Counted from the stretch's first letter, positions 20,817 through 29,916 are shown. The stretch is DNA of 64,000 nucleotides from Roseiarcus sp963774195 (GCA_963774195.1 CAVZDY010000004.1:930001-994000); one strand, 5' to 3'. Made by a program: numbers and translations. Notes: generated by a model from the letters alone, not told the origin.

Positions 20817-21917
20817 CTATGCAGGCGCTGAGCGCACGCGAGGTTCCTTTGAAGCGACGGGCTGCAGGCTGTCGCCAGTGCGAAACGTCGTCGGCGCCTT
20901 GTACTGAAGCGCTTGCCCGGAGCGCACGCTTTGAGCCGCGTCCGACTGCGGAGATCGAGCAAGACGCGCCATCTCCACGATCAACGCTTCGCTGAGGCGC
21001 GCGCCGATGGCGGCCCAGTCGGTCTGGAACATCGCCAAGGACGGCGAGACGACTTGCGCAGAGGCGTCCGGCAGCATGCCGATGATCGACATGTCCCGGC
21101 CGACTTCGAGCCCGCTCTCGCGCAGCGCGCGATAGAGTCCGAATGTCTGCCTCGGGTCCGAGACCAGCACGGCCGTCGGACGCGGATCGGCCGCGATTAG
21201 CGCCGCGCCAGCCTCCGCGCCGCCGGTTTCGCCGGCCGGCCGCCGCTGGATCCAATCGGGCGCAACATCGAAGTTGCGGCGGCGCATAGCGCCCAGATAG
21301 GTCTCTCGGATGAGATGCATGTAGTTCGTTTCGCCGACTCCAAGCATGAGCGCGATGCGCCGATGGCCGAGTTCGGCGAGCCGATCGACGGCGCCTTCCG
21401 CGGCGCCCTCGAAGTCGGGATCGACCCAGGCGTGATCGCCGCCCGACAGGCTGCGTCCAAAAGCGACGAAGGGCCTGCGCTTCTCGAGAAGGTAATCGAT
21501 GCGCGGATCGACGCGCAGGGTGTTCGATATGATCAGTCCGTCGACGAGGCCGCGTTCGGTGACGCGGCGCAGCGAGCCGAAGATTTCTTCGTCCTGGCCC
21601 TGCAGGAAGATCGCGAGATCGAGGCGGCTTTCCTGGAGTTTGCGGCGCAAGCCGTCGAGCACGGCAAGGAACACTGGGGTGATGAGAGCGCCCTGCGACC
21701 CCGTCGGAACGATCACGCCGACGAGATCGGTCTGGCCGCGACGTAGGCTGCGCCCCGATTGGTTGGGCGAATAGCCCAGTCGCGCCGCGGCGTCGAGCAC
21801 GCGCTGGCGCGTCGCCGGATTCACGTCCGTCTTGCCATTGAGGGCGCGCGACACCGTCCCGATCGAGATGTCGAGATGTCGAGCGAGGTCCCGGATTCCG
21901 ATCAAGGCCTTCCCCAT
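20817..21917 (-). CDS. LacI-family transcriptional regulator
   Basis: A 366-aa repressor. The N-terminal LacI helix-turn-helix and hinge are intact (GIRDLARHLDISIGTVSRAL, then RQRVLDAAARLGYSPNQSGR), followed by a periplasmic-binding-protein-like sensor. The ATG at 21917 is used because the 26 residues before it are basic and unrelated to the family. It is divergent from the dehydrogenase-led operon beginning at 22059. The 14-bp palindrome at 22003-22016 in the gap is the likely operator. It also converges on the first ABC operon, so it may serve both. A C-terminal tail of about 40 residues is longer than usual. Confidence 0.94.
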   Translation of the reverse strand: MGKALIGIRDLARHLDISIGTVSRALNGKTDVNPATRQRVLDAAARLGYSPNQSGRSLRRGQTDLVGVIVPTGSQGALITPVFLAVLDGLRRKLQESRLDLAIFLQGQDEEIFGSLRRVTERGLVDGLIISNTLRVDPRIDYLLEKRRPFVAFGRSLSGGDHAWVDPDFEGAAEGAVDRLAELGHRRIALMLGVGETNYMHLIRETYLGAMRRRNFDVAPDWIQRRPAGETGGAEAGAALIAADPRPTAVLVSDPRQTFGLYRALRESGLEVGRDMSIIGMLPDASAQVVSPSLAMFQTDWAAIGARLSEALIVEMARLARSPQSDAAQSVRSGQALQYKAPTTFRTGDSLQPVASKEPRVRSAPA

Positions 21918-21973
21918 GCGCCGACGACGGGCGCCCCACGTCAGTGAGCCGTCATACAGAGGACGCGCCACGC

Positions 21974-22016
21974 TTGACAGTGGCCGCCGTCGCACGTAAC
22001 GTCGTAAACGTTTACG
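21974..22016 (+). promoter_or_regulatory. Promoter and LacI-type operator of the dehydrogenase/ABC operon
   Basis: TTGACA (21974-21979, perfect -35) is followed after 17 bp by a weak -10, TAACGT (21997-22002). Immediately after it comes the perfect 14-bp palindrome CGTAAACGTTTACG (22003-22016), whose core with a central CG is a textbook LacI-family operator. A bound repressor here would cover the transcription start of the operon at 22059 and lies 86 bp from the divergent LacI start. Confidence 0.75.
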
Positions 22017-22058
22017 GGCCAGCTTGCAACGTCGAGCCGCGAGACCGGGAGGACGCCG

Positions 22059-23084
22059 ATGCGCTTACGGGCCGCCATTGCCGGCTGTGGGGCGATGAGC
22101 CGCGCGTGGCTCGAGGCCGCCGCGAAAATCGATGGCCTCGAGATTGTCGGACTCTGCGATCTCGATCTCGCCCGGGCGAACGGCCGCGCCGCGGAGTTCG
22201 GGCTTGCCCACGCGATGGTGACGGAGCGGGTCGGCCCGATGCTGGACGCTGTCCGGCCCGATATTCTGTTCGACGTCGTAGTGCCCGCGGCCCGACATGC
22301 CGTCGTCTCGGCCGGCTTCGCCGCCGGATGTCACGTGCTCAGCGAAAAGCCGATGGCCGAGACAATGGAGGAGGCGCGCGATCTCGTGGCGCGCGCGGCC
22401 GCCGCCGACCGTCTGCACGCCGTCGTGCAAAATCGCCGCTATCTCGCGAGCGTTCGCCGTATCGCGCGCCTCATCGCCGCCGGGACGATCGGCGAAGTCA
22501 GCAGCGTCCATGCCGATTTCTTTCTTGCGCCCCACTTCGGGGGGTTCCGCGAAGAGATGGACCACGTCCTGCTGCTGGACATGGCGATCCACGGCTTCGA
22601 CGCCATGCGCTGCATGACCGGCCTCGGCGCGGTCGGCGTCTATTGCCGTGAATGGAATCCGCGCCATTCCTGGTATCGCCACGGCTCGTCAGCGGCGGCG
22701 ATCTTCGACCTCGAGAACGGAGCGGTGTTCACCTATCGCGGCAGTTGGTGCGCAGAAGGCCTCGGCACCGGATGGGAATGCGCCTGGCGCATCGTCGGTT
22801 CCAAGGGCTCGCTCGTCTGGGACGGGCGCGAGGCCATTGACGTCCAGGTCGGCGGAGCCGCCCGCAAGGGCCTGTTCGACGAGGTCATCGACCTCGCCGC
22901 GCCGCCGGTCGATCCACTCGACCGGGTCGGCGGCCACCTCGGTGTCATCGGAGACTTCGTCACGGCGATCCACAACGGAACGCAGCCCGAGACGGTCGGC
23001 CGGGACAATATTCGCAGCCTGGCGATGGCGCTGGGCGCGATCAACAGCGCCGAGACCGGCCGGCGCGTCGACATCGTCATCTAG
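22059..23084 (+). CDS. Gfo/Idh/MocA-family oxidoreductase
   Basis: A 341-aa NAD(P)-dependent dehydrogenase. It has a Rossmann N-terminus (AIAGCGAMSRAWLEAAAK), the EKP motif in HVLSEKPMAET near residue 100 with the catalytic Lys, and DMAIHGFDAMR with the conserved D-x-x-x-H. These enzymes oxidise a secondary hydroxyl of a sugar, polyol or glycoside. It is the first gene after the LacI operator, and a sugar isomerase follows after 11 bp. With the transporter genes downstream this supports a role in carbohydrate catabolism; the substrate is unknown. Confidence 0.93.
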   Translation: MRLRAAIAGCGAMSRAWLEAAAKIDGLEIVGLCDLDLARANGRAAEFGLAHAMVTERVGPMLDAVRPDILFDVVVPAARHAVVSAGFAAGCHVLSEKPMAETMEEARDLVARAAAADRLHAVVQNRRYLASVRRIARLIAAGTIGEVSSVHADFFLAPHFGGFREEMDHVLLLDMAIHGFDAMRCMTGLGAVGVYCREWNPRHSWYRHGSSAAAIFDLENGAVFTYRGSWCAEGLGTGWECAWRIVGSKGSLVWDGREAIDVQVGGAARKGLFDEVIDLAAPPVDPLDRVGGHLGVIGDFVTAIHNGTQPETVGRDNIRSLAMALGAINSAETGRRVDIVI

Positions 23085-23095
23085 AGCGAGACACC

Positions 23096-23995
23096 ATGAG
23101 AAGCCTCAAAGACATTCGCATCGGCACGATGGTTCGCGCCGGCCTCGAGAATCCTGGCGCCTATGTGCGCGAACTGGTCAAGCTCGGCTTCGAAAGCATC
23201 GAGCCGTTCTTCTGGCAGACGATGGACAAAGACCTGCCGCGCCTCGCCGAAGACCTGAAGGAGGCGATCGGCGACGCGGACGTGACGATCAGCACGCTCG
23301 GCATGTTCGGCAATCCCCTCGAGGACGGCGATCTCGACCGCAAGACGCTCGCCGGTTGGGAAGCGGTGATCGATCACGCCCACCTCTTCGGAGCCACCAC
23401 CGTCGCTGGCTTCACGGGCCGCGTTCGCGGCGCGCCGATCGAGGCGAGCCTGCCGCGCTACAAGGCGGTGTGGGGCGAACTGGCGCGCCGCGCCGCCGAC
23501 AAGGGCGTGCGCATCGCTTTCGAAAACTGTGCGATGAACGGCAACTGGGCGAGCGGCGACTGGAACATCGCCCACAATCCGGACGCCTGGGAGATGATGT
23601 TCGACGCGCTTCCCCTAGACAACATCGGTTTGGAATGGGAGCCCTGCCATCAGCTCGTCTATCTCATCGATCCGATCCCGCAGATCCGCAAATGGGCGCC
23701 GAAGATCTTTCACGTGCACGGCAAGGACGCGACCATAAGGTGGGACGTCGTGCGCGAGCACGGCGTGTTCGGGAAATATCCGTTCGTTCAGATGCGCACG
23801 CCCGGCTTCGGCGACAGCGACTGGACCCGCGTGATCAGCGAGTTGCGGCTCGCCGGCTATAAGGGATCGATCGACATCGAGGGCTGGCATGATCCGGTCT
23901 ATCGCGAAGAGCTCGAGATGACGGGCCAGGTTCACGCGCTCAATCATCTCAAGACTTGTCGTGGCGGAGCCGAAGCTATCCCCAATCCGCCATGA
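23096..23995 (+). CDS. Sugar phosphate isomerase/epimerase-family protein
   Basis: A 299-aa TIM-barrel protein of the xylose-isomerase-like AP_endonuc_2 superfamily. Segments with metal-ligand candidates are visible: RIAFENCAMNG (Glu), LEWEPCHQL, IFHVHGKDA (His) and GSIDIEGWHDP (Glu). Members paired with Gfo/Idh/MocA dehydrogenases isomerise or epimerise 3-keto sugars or inosose-like intermediates. It lies 11 bp after the dehydrogenase. A second relative is encoded at 27034 in the same operon, so two isomerisation steps or two substrates are likely. Confidence 0.92.
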   Translation: MRSLKDIRIGTMVRAGLENPGAYVRELVKLGFESIEPFFWQTMDKDLPRLAEDLKEAIGDADVTISTLGMFGNPLEDGDLDRKTLAGWEAVIDHAHLFGATTVAGFTGRVRGAPIEASLPRYKAVWGELARRAADKGVRIAFENCAMNGNWASGDWNIAHNPDAWEMMFDALPLDNIGLEWEPCHQLVYLIDPIPQIRKWAPKIFHVHGKDATIRWDVVREHGVFGKYPFVQMRTPGFGDSDWTRVISELRLAGYKGSIDIEGWHDPVYREELEMTGQVHALNHLKTCRGGAEAIPNPP

Positions 23996-24086
23996 CGCTG
24001 GCGGCGGCCACCCGAAATCAACGTCTCGCCCTAGAAATGGCCCAGCTAAAAATCGGCGCAAGCCGAATAAGACCAGGGAGGAAGTC

Positions 24087-25102
24087 ATGAAGCCTGCGTT
24101 GATTTCAGGATTGCGCGTTTCCGTGGCCGTAGCCGCGGCGTTGGCGGCGCTCGTTTCCGCCGGCGCCGCCAACGCCGCCGATGCGGCCGCTTTGCGCGAC
24201 AAATGGTGCAGCAAGGTCCATCTGCGCTTCTTCGTCGGCGGCGCCGAGGGCGACGCCTTCGGCACGATCGTCTACAATGGCGCCCGGCAGGCCGCCGCGG
24301 ATCTCGGCGCTCAAGTCGACTACTCTTCTCCGGTTGGGCCAACGAAAAGATGACGCAGCAATTGCGCGAGGCGGTCGCCGCGCATCCGGACGGCATCGCG
24401 ATGATGGGCCATCCCGGCGAGGCGGCGATCCTGCCGCTGGCCCAGGAGGCGGCCAAGAACGGCATCAAGATGATGTACCAGAACGTTCCGGTCCCCGCGG
24501 CTACCGACAAGGTCGGCGGGGGCTACATCGGCGCCCAGCAGGAGCCGGAGGGCCACGCGCTCGGCGTCGAAATCGTGCGCCGCTTCGGCCTGAAGAAGGG
24601 CGGCCTCGCGATCGTGCTCGGCAGTTTCGACGATTCGATCCGCGGCGCCCGCGAGGGCGGTACGGCGACTGCGCTCGAAGAGGCTGGCGTCAAGGTCGTG
24701 CGCCTCAACGCGCCGCCGGAGTGGGCGAGCGATCCCAACCTCGCCATCCCGGTCATCACCGCGACGCTGCAGGCCAACCCGACCGCCAAGGCGATCGTCT
24801 ATCCCGGCGGCCAGGAGCTCGGCAACGCGGCGACCTACATGAAGGCGGCCGGCAAGAAGCCGGGCGAAATCATCAATATCGGCTTCGACACGAGCCCGCA
24901 GATCGTCGAGGCGTTCAAGGACGGCTGGGTGCAGCTGACCGCCGACCAACAACCCTTCCAGCAGGGCTACCTGCCGATCCTCAGCCTCTGCGAGCAAATC
25001 GTCTACGGTCTCGCCCCGATCAACGTCGACACCGGCGCGGGCTACGTGACCATCGACAATTACAAGGCTGTGGCCGATCTCGCGAGCCAAGGCCTGCGCT
25101 GA
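24087..25102 (+). pseudogene. Sugar ABC transporter substrate-binding protein, frameshifted
   Basis: The ATG at 24087 follows GGGAGGAA and opens a signal peptide (VSVAVAAALAALVSAGAANAA) and a type I binding protein (FFVGGAEGDAFGTIVYNGARQA). After VDY the frame fails: the sequence tactcttc at 24321 lacks one base compared with the expected tac ctc ttc, and the original frame stops at 24353. In the next frame the protein continues without a gap (FSGWANEKMTQQLREAV and on) to a natural end at 25102; corrected length would be about 338 aa. The rest is intact, including a domain typical of rhizobial sugar-binding proteins. It precedes its ATPase and permease genes. Either a fresh indel inactivates the second transporter or the base was lost in the assembly. 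Confidence 0.85.
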
Positions 25103-25120
25103 GGCCCGGGCGGCCATCTG

Positions 25121-25143
25121 CCCGGCGCGCCGGACGCGCCGGG
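25121..25143 (+). promoter_or_regulatory. Intercistronic stem-loop after the binding-protein gene
   Basis: A perfect 9-bp stem (CCCGGCGCG/CGCGCCGGG) with a 5-nt loop sits between the SBP stop and the ATPase start. There is no T-run. Such hairpins after binding-protein genes commonly protect the upstream transcript and lower downstream expression, giving excess binding protein. A similar hairpin occurs at the same place in the third transporter operon (60879-60912). Confidence 0.5.
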
Positions 25144-25170
25144 CCTGCCGCGGCAAAAGGGAGAAGCGGC

Positions 25171-25965
25171 ATGGGCGAACGGCTGATCGAGCTGCGCGAC
25201 ATTGCAAAATCCTACGGCCGGGTTTTTGCAGTCGGCGGCGTCAACCTGCATGTCGATCGGGGCGAGGTCGTCGGCCTCCTCGGCGACAATGGCGCGGGCA
25301 AGTCGACCCTGATCAAGATGCTGGCCGGCGCGATCCAGCCGACCAGCGGCCAGATCCTCGTGCGCGGCAAACTCGAGACCCATTGGAACGCGGCGCGCTC
25401 ACGCAACGCCGGCATCGAGACCGTGTTCCAGGACCGCGCGCTCGCCGTCCAGCAGAGCATCGTTCGCAACATATTCATGGGGCGCGAGCTGACGGGGTGG
25501 TTCGGCCTTCTCGATTCGCGTCGCGAGCGAACCGAAGCCGAACGTCTCATGCGCGAAATCGGCTTCACCTCGAAAGTGTTCTCTCCCGATTCTATCGTCG
25601 GTCAATTGTCGGGCGGCGAGCGGCAGGGCGTTGCGCTGGCGCGCGCGATCTACAACAAGGCAGATTTGATCGTCATGGACGAGCCGACAACGGCGTTGTC
25701 CCTGACCGAGACCGAGAAGGTCTTTCGTTTCGTGCGCGCGGTGCGGGCCGGCGGCCGCTCGGTCCTCTTCATCGGCCACAACATCCACCATGTCTTCGAT
25801 ATCGCCGAGCGGTTCGTCGTGATGGATCGCGGCACAGTCGCTCTGCACGCGACGAAGGCCGAAGTCGGATCGGCCGAACGCCTGATCGCCTTCATGGAGA
25901 GTCTCGCGCATCCTCAGGGAGGAGCGCCCGAGCCGGCAGCCATGCAGCGGGGAGCCTTTTCGTGA
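25171..25965 (+). CDS. Sugar ABC transporter ATP-binding protein (single-domain)
   Basis: A 264-aa ATPase with one ABC domain: Walker A GDNGAGKST near residue 38, signature LSGGERQG, Walker B LIVMDEPTTAL and the switch His in LFIGHNIHH. Unlike the other two transporters in this window it lacks the second fused ABC half; single-domain ATPases paired with RbsC-type permeases are the FrcA type seen in rhizobial fructose uptake. It presumably dimerises. The next gene starts with GTG inside its stop (GTGA overlap). Confidence 0.94.
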   Translation: MGERLIELRDIAKSYGRVFAVGGVNLHVDRGEVVGLLGDNGAGKSTLIKMLAGAIQPTSGQILVRGKLETHWNAARSRNAGIETVFQDRALAVQQSIVRNIFMGRELTGWFGLLDSRRERTEAERLMREIGFTSKVFSPDSIVGQLSGGERQGVALARAIYNKADLIVMDEPTTALSLTETEKVFRFVRAVRAGGRSVLFIGHNIHHVFDIAERFVVMDRGTVALHATKAEVGSAERLIAFMESLAHPQGGAPEPAAMQRGAFS

Positions 25966-26984
25966 GCGCGTCGTTGGAGCCCGTCGGCGCGCAGCGCGCC
26001 GCGCACATCGGCGGACCGCCCGACGGAGCGTTCCGGCGCTTCGTCTCCGCCAACCGCGCCGCGGTCGGCACGTTCGCCGTGTTCGTCGTGATGATGGCCG
26101 CGTTCATGGCCGCCAGTCCGAGCGTATTCCTTCATTGGCCGATCTATAATTCGGTTCTGGTGACGCTGCCGGTGGCGCTCTGCCTTGTCGTGCCGCTCGT
26201 CTTCGTCGTCACCGTCGGAGAAATCGATCTGTCGTTTCCCGCGACGATGGGATTTTCCGCTTGGACCTTCGCGCTGGTGGTCCACGCGGGATACAGCCCT
26301 TTTCTCGCCATTCTCACCGCGTTGGCGACTGGCATGGCGCTGGGCGGCTGCGTCGGCGCGCTGGTCGTGGTCGCCGGCCTGTCGTCGTTGATCGCGACGC
26401 TCGGCATGAACTTCATGCTGCGCGGCTTCATCATGATCGTCACCCAGGGTAAGTCGATCGCGCTGCTCGACCTGCAGGACACGACAGCCGGATCGTTGTT
26501 CTCCAGCGAGGTGTTCGGCCTTCCCGTTCAAATCCTGTGGGCGCTCGGCTTCGTGGTCTTTGCCGGCCTGTTGTTCAATCGCCACCGCTTCGGCGCGCGC
26601 GTTCGCGCTGTCGGCGACAATCCGGACAGCGCCGCGCAGATGGGTATCAACGTCAACCGCGTGCGCATCGCCACGTTCGTGTTCATGGGCCTTGGCGCAG
26701 GGCTCGCGGGCGTTTTCACCACTATGGTCAACTTCACCTGGTGGCCGACGACAGGCGACGGCTATCTGTTGCCGGCGATCGCCTCAGTGTTCGTCGGCGG
26801 CACGCCCACTTGGGGCGGCGTCGGCACGATCACCGGCGGAGCGATCGGCGCGCTGATCGTATCCTTCATCCAAAGTGGCATCGTCGCCGCGGGACTCAGC
26901 GGTTTCTACGTGCAATTTTTCAACGGCCTGATCATTATCCTGGCGCTGCTCGGCCATCGATGGAATCAAAAGCGGTATCGATGA
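25962..26984 (+). CDS. Sugar ABC transporter permease
   Basis: A 340-aa membrane protein with about nine hydrophobic segments and the family motifs VTVGEIDLSFPATMGFSAW near residue 88 and GGTPTWGGVGTITGGAIGAL near the C-terminus. It resembles FrcC-like permeases, matching the single-domain ATPase upstream. The start is GTG at 25962, overlapping the ATPase stop; the longer frame upstream is the shadow of that gene. It is followed after 49 bp by an isomerase gene. Confidence 0.94.
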   Translation: MSASLEPVGAQRAAHIGGPPDGAFRRFVSANRAAVGTFAVFVVMMAAFMAASPSVFLHWPIYNSVLVTLPVALCLVVPLVFVVTVGEIDLSFPATMGFSAWTFALVVHAGYSPFLAILTALATGMALGGCVGALVVVAGLSSLIATLGMNFMLRGFIMIVTQGKSIALLDLQDTTAGSLFSSEVFGLPVQILWALGFVVFAGLLFNRHRFGARVRAVGDNPDSAAQMGINVNRVRIATFVFMGLGAGLAGVFTTMVNFTWWPTTGDGYLLPAIASVFVGGTPTWGGVGTITGGAIGALIVSFIQSGIVAAGLSGFYVQFFNGLIIILALLGHRWNQKRYR

Positions 26985-27033
26985 CGGGCGGCGCGGCGGG
27001 TCGACCCTGTCCGCACAGAGGGAGAGAACGACT

Positions 27034-28092
27034 ATGGCGGGAATGGTCAAGGGACCGGCTATCTTTCTGGCGCAATTCGCGGGCGACGCGGCGCCGTTCA
27101 ATTCTTTCGATGCGATCTGCCGCTGGGCGGCGTCGCTCGGCTACAAGGGCGTGCAGATCCCGACCTGGGACGGCCGCTTGTTCGATCTCGCGAAGGCCGC
27201 CTCGTCGAAGACCTATTGCGATGAGATCGCCGGCGTTGCGGCGTCGCACGGCCTCGCGGTCACTGAACTCTCGACGCATCTGCAAGGCCAGCTCGTCGCG
27301 GTTCATCCGGCCTATGACGAAGCCTTCGACGCCTTCGCTCCGGCCGAGACGCATGGGCGGCCGAAGGAGCGGCAGAAATGGGCCGTCGAGCAATTGATGA
27401 TGGCTGCCAAGGCGTCCGAGCATCTGGGTCTCAAGGCGCACGCGACCTTCTCCGGCGCGCTCGCCTGGCCCTATGTCTATCCCTGGCCGCAGCGCGCGCC
27501 CGGTCTGATCGAGACCGCCTTCGAGGAGCTCGCAAAGCGCTGGAAGCCGATCCTCAACGCCTTCGACGAAGCCGGCGTCGACGTCGCCTATGAGCTTCAC
27601 CCCGGCGAAGACCTCTTCGACGGAACGACGTTCGAGCGCTTCCTCGACGCGGTGAAGGGCCATCCGCGCTGCAACATCCTCTACGATCCCTCGCATTTCG
27701 TGCTGCAGCAGCTCGACTATCTCGCCTTTCTCGACATCTACCACGAGCGCGTGCGCGCCTTTCACGCCAAGGACGCCGAGTTCAATCCGACCGGGCGCCA
27801 GGGCGTCTATTCGGGCTACGCCTCCTGGGTCGAGCGCGCTGGACGCTTCCGCTCGCTCGGCGACGGGCAGGTCGACTTCGGAGGCATTTTCTCCAAGCTC
27901 GCGCAATACAACTATTCGTCCTGGGCGGTGCTGGAATGGGAATGCGCCCTCAAGCACCCCGAAGACGGTGCGCGCGAAGGCGCCGAATTCATCAAGCATC
28001 ACATCATCCGCGTCACCGAGAAGGCGTTCGACGACTTCGCGGCCGGCGCGATCGACAAGAAGCAGATCCAACGCGCCTTGGGGCTGCGCTGA
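27034..28092 (+). CDS. Sugar phosphate isomerase/epimerase-family protein
   Basis: A 352-aa TIM-barrel protein of the AP_endonuc_2 superfamily. It shows ALGYKGVQIPTWDGR-like strand 1, VAYELHPGEDLFDG (Glu and His), NILYDPSHFVLQQLDY (Asp and His), AFHAKDAEF (His) and the late VLEWECALK (Glu), a plausible metal site. It has almost no similarity by eye to the 299-aa relative at 23096 beyond the fold. The dehydrogenase gene at 28207 follows, giving a second isomerase/dehydrogenase pair. Acting on keto sugars or inositol-like compounds is inference. Confidence 0.92.
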   Translation: MAGMVKGPAIFLAQFAGDAAPFNSFDAICRWAASLGYKGVQIPTWDGRLFDLAKAASSKTYCDEIAGVAASHGLAVTELSTHLQGQLVAVHPAYDEAFDAFAPAETHGRPKERQKWAVEQLMMAAKASEHLGLKAHATFSGALAWPYVYPWPQRAPGLIETAFEELAKRWKPILNAFDEAGVDVAYELHPGEDLFDGTTFERFLDAVKGHPRCNILYDPSHFVLQQLDYLAFLDIYHERVRAFHAKDAEFNPTGRQGVYSGYASWVERAGRFRSLGDGQVDFGGIFSKLAQYNYSSWAVLEWECALKHPEDGAREGAEFIKHHIIRVTEKAFDDFAAGAIDKKQIQRALGLR

Positions 28093-28100
28093 CCGCAGCC

Positions 28101-28182
28101 GTCATTGCGAGCGCAAGCGAAGCAATCCAGCGGGCAAGCGTTGGCATGGATTGATTCGTCGCTGCGCTCCTCGCAATGACGT
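28101..28182. repeat. Palindromic repeat of the GTCATTGCGAG family, copy 1
   Basis: It begins GTCATTGCGAGCG with AGCAATCC and ends CTCGCAATGAC, so the ends are inverted and the unit folds into a long imperfect hairpin. It sits between an isomerase and a dehydrogenase gene of one operon. Related copies are at 44438-44566 and 47526-47609, with a half copy near 56375-56404. Such REP-like units are widespread in alphaproteobacterial genomes. Confidence 0.85.
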
Positions 28183-28206
28183 CATCGAGTTCAAGGGAGA
28201 GACATC

Positions 28207-29388
28207 ATGACGATCGAGGGACGTAGCGAGGGGGCGCTGGGCCGCCGGATCAGGCTCGGCATGGTCGGCGGCGGCGAAGGCGCCTTCATCGGCGCGGTGC
28301 ATCGCCTCGCCGCGCGCATGGACGACCACTACGACTTTGTCGCCGGCGCGCTGTCGTCGACGCCGGAGAAGGCGCGCCGCTCGGGCGAGGCGCTCGGCCT
28401 CGCGCCGGATCGCGTCTACCCCGACTTCGAGACGATGGTGAAAGCCGAAGCGGCGCGGCCGGACGGCATTGAGGCGGTGGCGATCGTCACGCCCAACCAC
28501 ATGCACGCCGGCCCGATCATCGCCTTTCTCGAGGCGGGCGTGCACGTCATCAGCGACAAGCCGTTGACCACCTCGCTCGCCGAGGCGCGCCGCATCCAGG
28601 CGGCGGTCGAAGAGGCGGGCCGCGTCTTCGCGCTGACGCACAATTACACCGGCTATCCCCTGGTGCGCCGCGCGCGCGAAATGGTGCAGGCGGGCGAACT
28701 CGGCGACATCCGCATCGTGCAGGTCGAATATCCCCAGGAATGGCTGACCGAGACGATCGAGACGGGCGGCCACAAGCAGGCGGAATGGCGCGTCGATCCG
28801 GCGCGCTCGGGCCTCGGCGGCGCGCTCGGCGACATCGGCACGCACGCCTACAATCTCGCCGACTACGTGACTGGTGTCGATCTCGTCGAACTCGCCGCCG
28901 ACCTGACCTCGTTCGGCAAGGGCCGCGCGCTCGACGACAACGCCCAGATCATGCTGCGCTACGCCAATGGCGCTCGCGGGTCGCTGTGGGTCAGCCAGGT
29001 CGCGCCCGGCCATGAAAACGGCCTGCGCCTGCGGGTCTACGGAACCAAGGGCTCCCTGCACTGGGTGCAGGCGAACCCCAACGAGATGTTCTATTCGCCG
29101 TTCGGCGAGCCGACTCGCATCCTCACCCGCGCCGGCCCCGGCTCGGGCGAAGCGGCGAGCCGCGTCACGCGCGTTCCCTCCGGCCATCCGGAAGGCTATC
29201 TCGAAGGCTTCGCCAACATCTACAGCGACGTCGCGCTCGCCATCAAAGCGTTCCGCAAGGGCGAGAAGGCGCCGGCCGGCGCGCACTTCCCCGACATCGC
29301 GGACGGCGTGAAAGGCCTCGCCTTCATGGAAGCCGCCGTCGCGTCGTCGAAGGCCAACGGCCAGTGGGTGAAGCTGGAAAAGGCGTAG
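28207..29388 (+). CDS. Gfo/Idh/MocA-family oxidoreductase
   Basis: A 393-aa NAD(P)-dependent dehydrogenase, longer than the 341-aa relative at 22059. The Rossmann motif is GMVGGGEGAFIGAVHRLAA near residue 20. HVISDKPLTTSL carries the catalytic Lys, GDIGTHAYNLADYV the Asp/His pair, and RVYGTKGSLHW the cofactor-domain return. It is probably the last gene of the LacI-controlled operon. Relatives include inositol and glycoside 3-dehydrogenases, so oxidation of a ring hydroxyl before isomerisation fits the neighbours. Confidence 0.93.
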   Translation: MTIEGRSEGALGRRIRLGMVGGGEGAFIGAVHRLAARMDDHYDFVAGALSSTPEKARRSGEALGLAPDRVYPDFETMVKAEAARPDGIEAVAIVTPNHMHAGPIIAFLEAGVHVISDKPLTTSLAEARRIQAAVEEAGRVFALTHNYTGYPLVRRAREMVQAGELGDIRIVQVEYPQEWLTETIETGGHKQAEWRVDPARSGLGGALGDIGTHAYNLADYVTGVDLVELAADLTSFGKGRALDDNAQIMLRYANGARGSLWVSQVAPGHENGLRLRVYGTKGSLHWVQANPNEMFYSPFGEPTRILTRAGPGSGEAASRVTRVPSGHPEGYLEGFANIYSDVALAIKAFRKGEKAPAGAHFPDIADGVKGLAFMEAAVASSKANGQWVKLEKA

Positions 29389-29476
29389 GCGTTCCGGGAC
29401 ATGGCCGACACATCGTCATGGCGCGGGCGGCCTCCATGGAGGCCATCCATGCCCGGACGCTCGGCGTCGGCCGTGG

Positions 29477-29833
29477 CTACTTCAGGACCCGCGCGGCAAT
29501 AAAACCGGCAAGCACAACCGACACGGCGAGCACGACTACCGAGGCGAAGAACCATCGCAGCGTTACGCGATAAACCGGCTCGTCATCATCCTCCGGCAGC
29601 AACGCCCGCCAGAGAGCGACGAATTCGAGGCCGATCGCGAGGGCAAGCAGAACTGCGGAAATGTCCGAGGCCAGCGTCCAGTCGCCTTCCGCCTCGAAGG
29701 TCCAGTAGCGGGCGAACACGAGCGAGAATCCCACCACGAGGGTAATCGCGGTGATGACGCCCTGCCGGTAGCCCGCGGGGAGCGGAACCGGCGTCCTGGG
29801 CGCATCCGGCGTGGAACTGAGCGCGTCCTTCAT
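29477..29833 (-). CDS. Small membrane protein, unknown function
   Basis: A 118-aa protein with three clear hydrophobic segments (GVITAITLVVGFSLVFARYW, ISAVLLALAIGLEFVALWRAL, WFFASVVVLAVSVVLAGFIA) joined by short acidic loops. I do not recognise a named family. It stands alone, convergent with the dehydrogenase gene upstream on the other strand and 83 bp from the next gene. Codon use is like its neighbours, which supports a real gene. Confidence 0.75.
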   Translation of the reverse strand: MKDALSSTPDAPRTPVPLPAGYRQGVITAITLVVGFSLVFARYWTFEAEGDWTLASDISAVLLALAIGLEFVALWRALLPEDDDEPVYRVTLRWFFASVVVLAVSVVLAGFIAARVLK

Positions 29834-29916
29834 GCCGAACCCCGCTTGAGAGTGGGTCTACGACAGATCCAGTAGGCCACCCGTACATCCGTGTAGGTTC
29901 GAGGACAAGCCGACGC

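Noticed and set aside
28101..28182. Short mobile element (MITE) or CRISPR repeat
   Set aside because: No terminal target-site duplication or transposase is adjacent, and the copies are single and dispersed rather than spaced in an array.
29389..29476. Possible hairpin with GGCCTCCATGGAGGCC after the second dehydrogenase gene
   Set aside because: It is a short symmetric stretch in a gap between convergent genes; it may aid termination, but the stem is interrupted and I could not distinguish it from chance in this GC-rich DNA.
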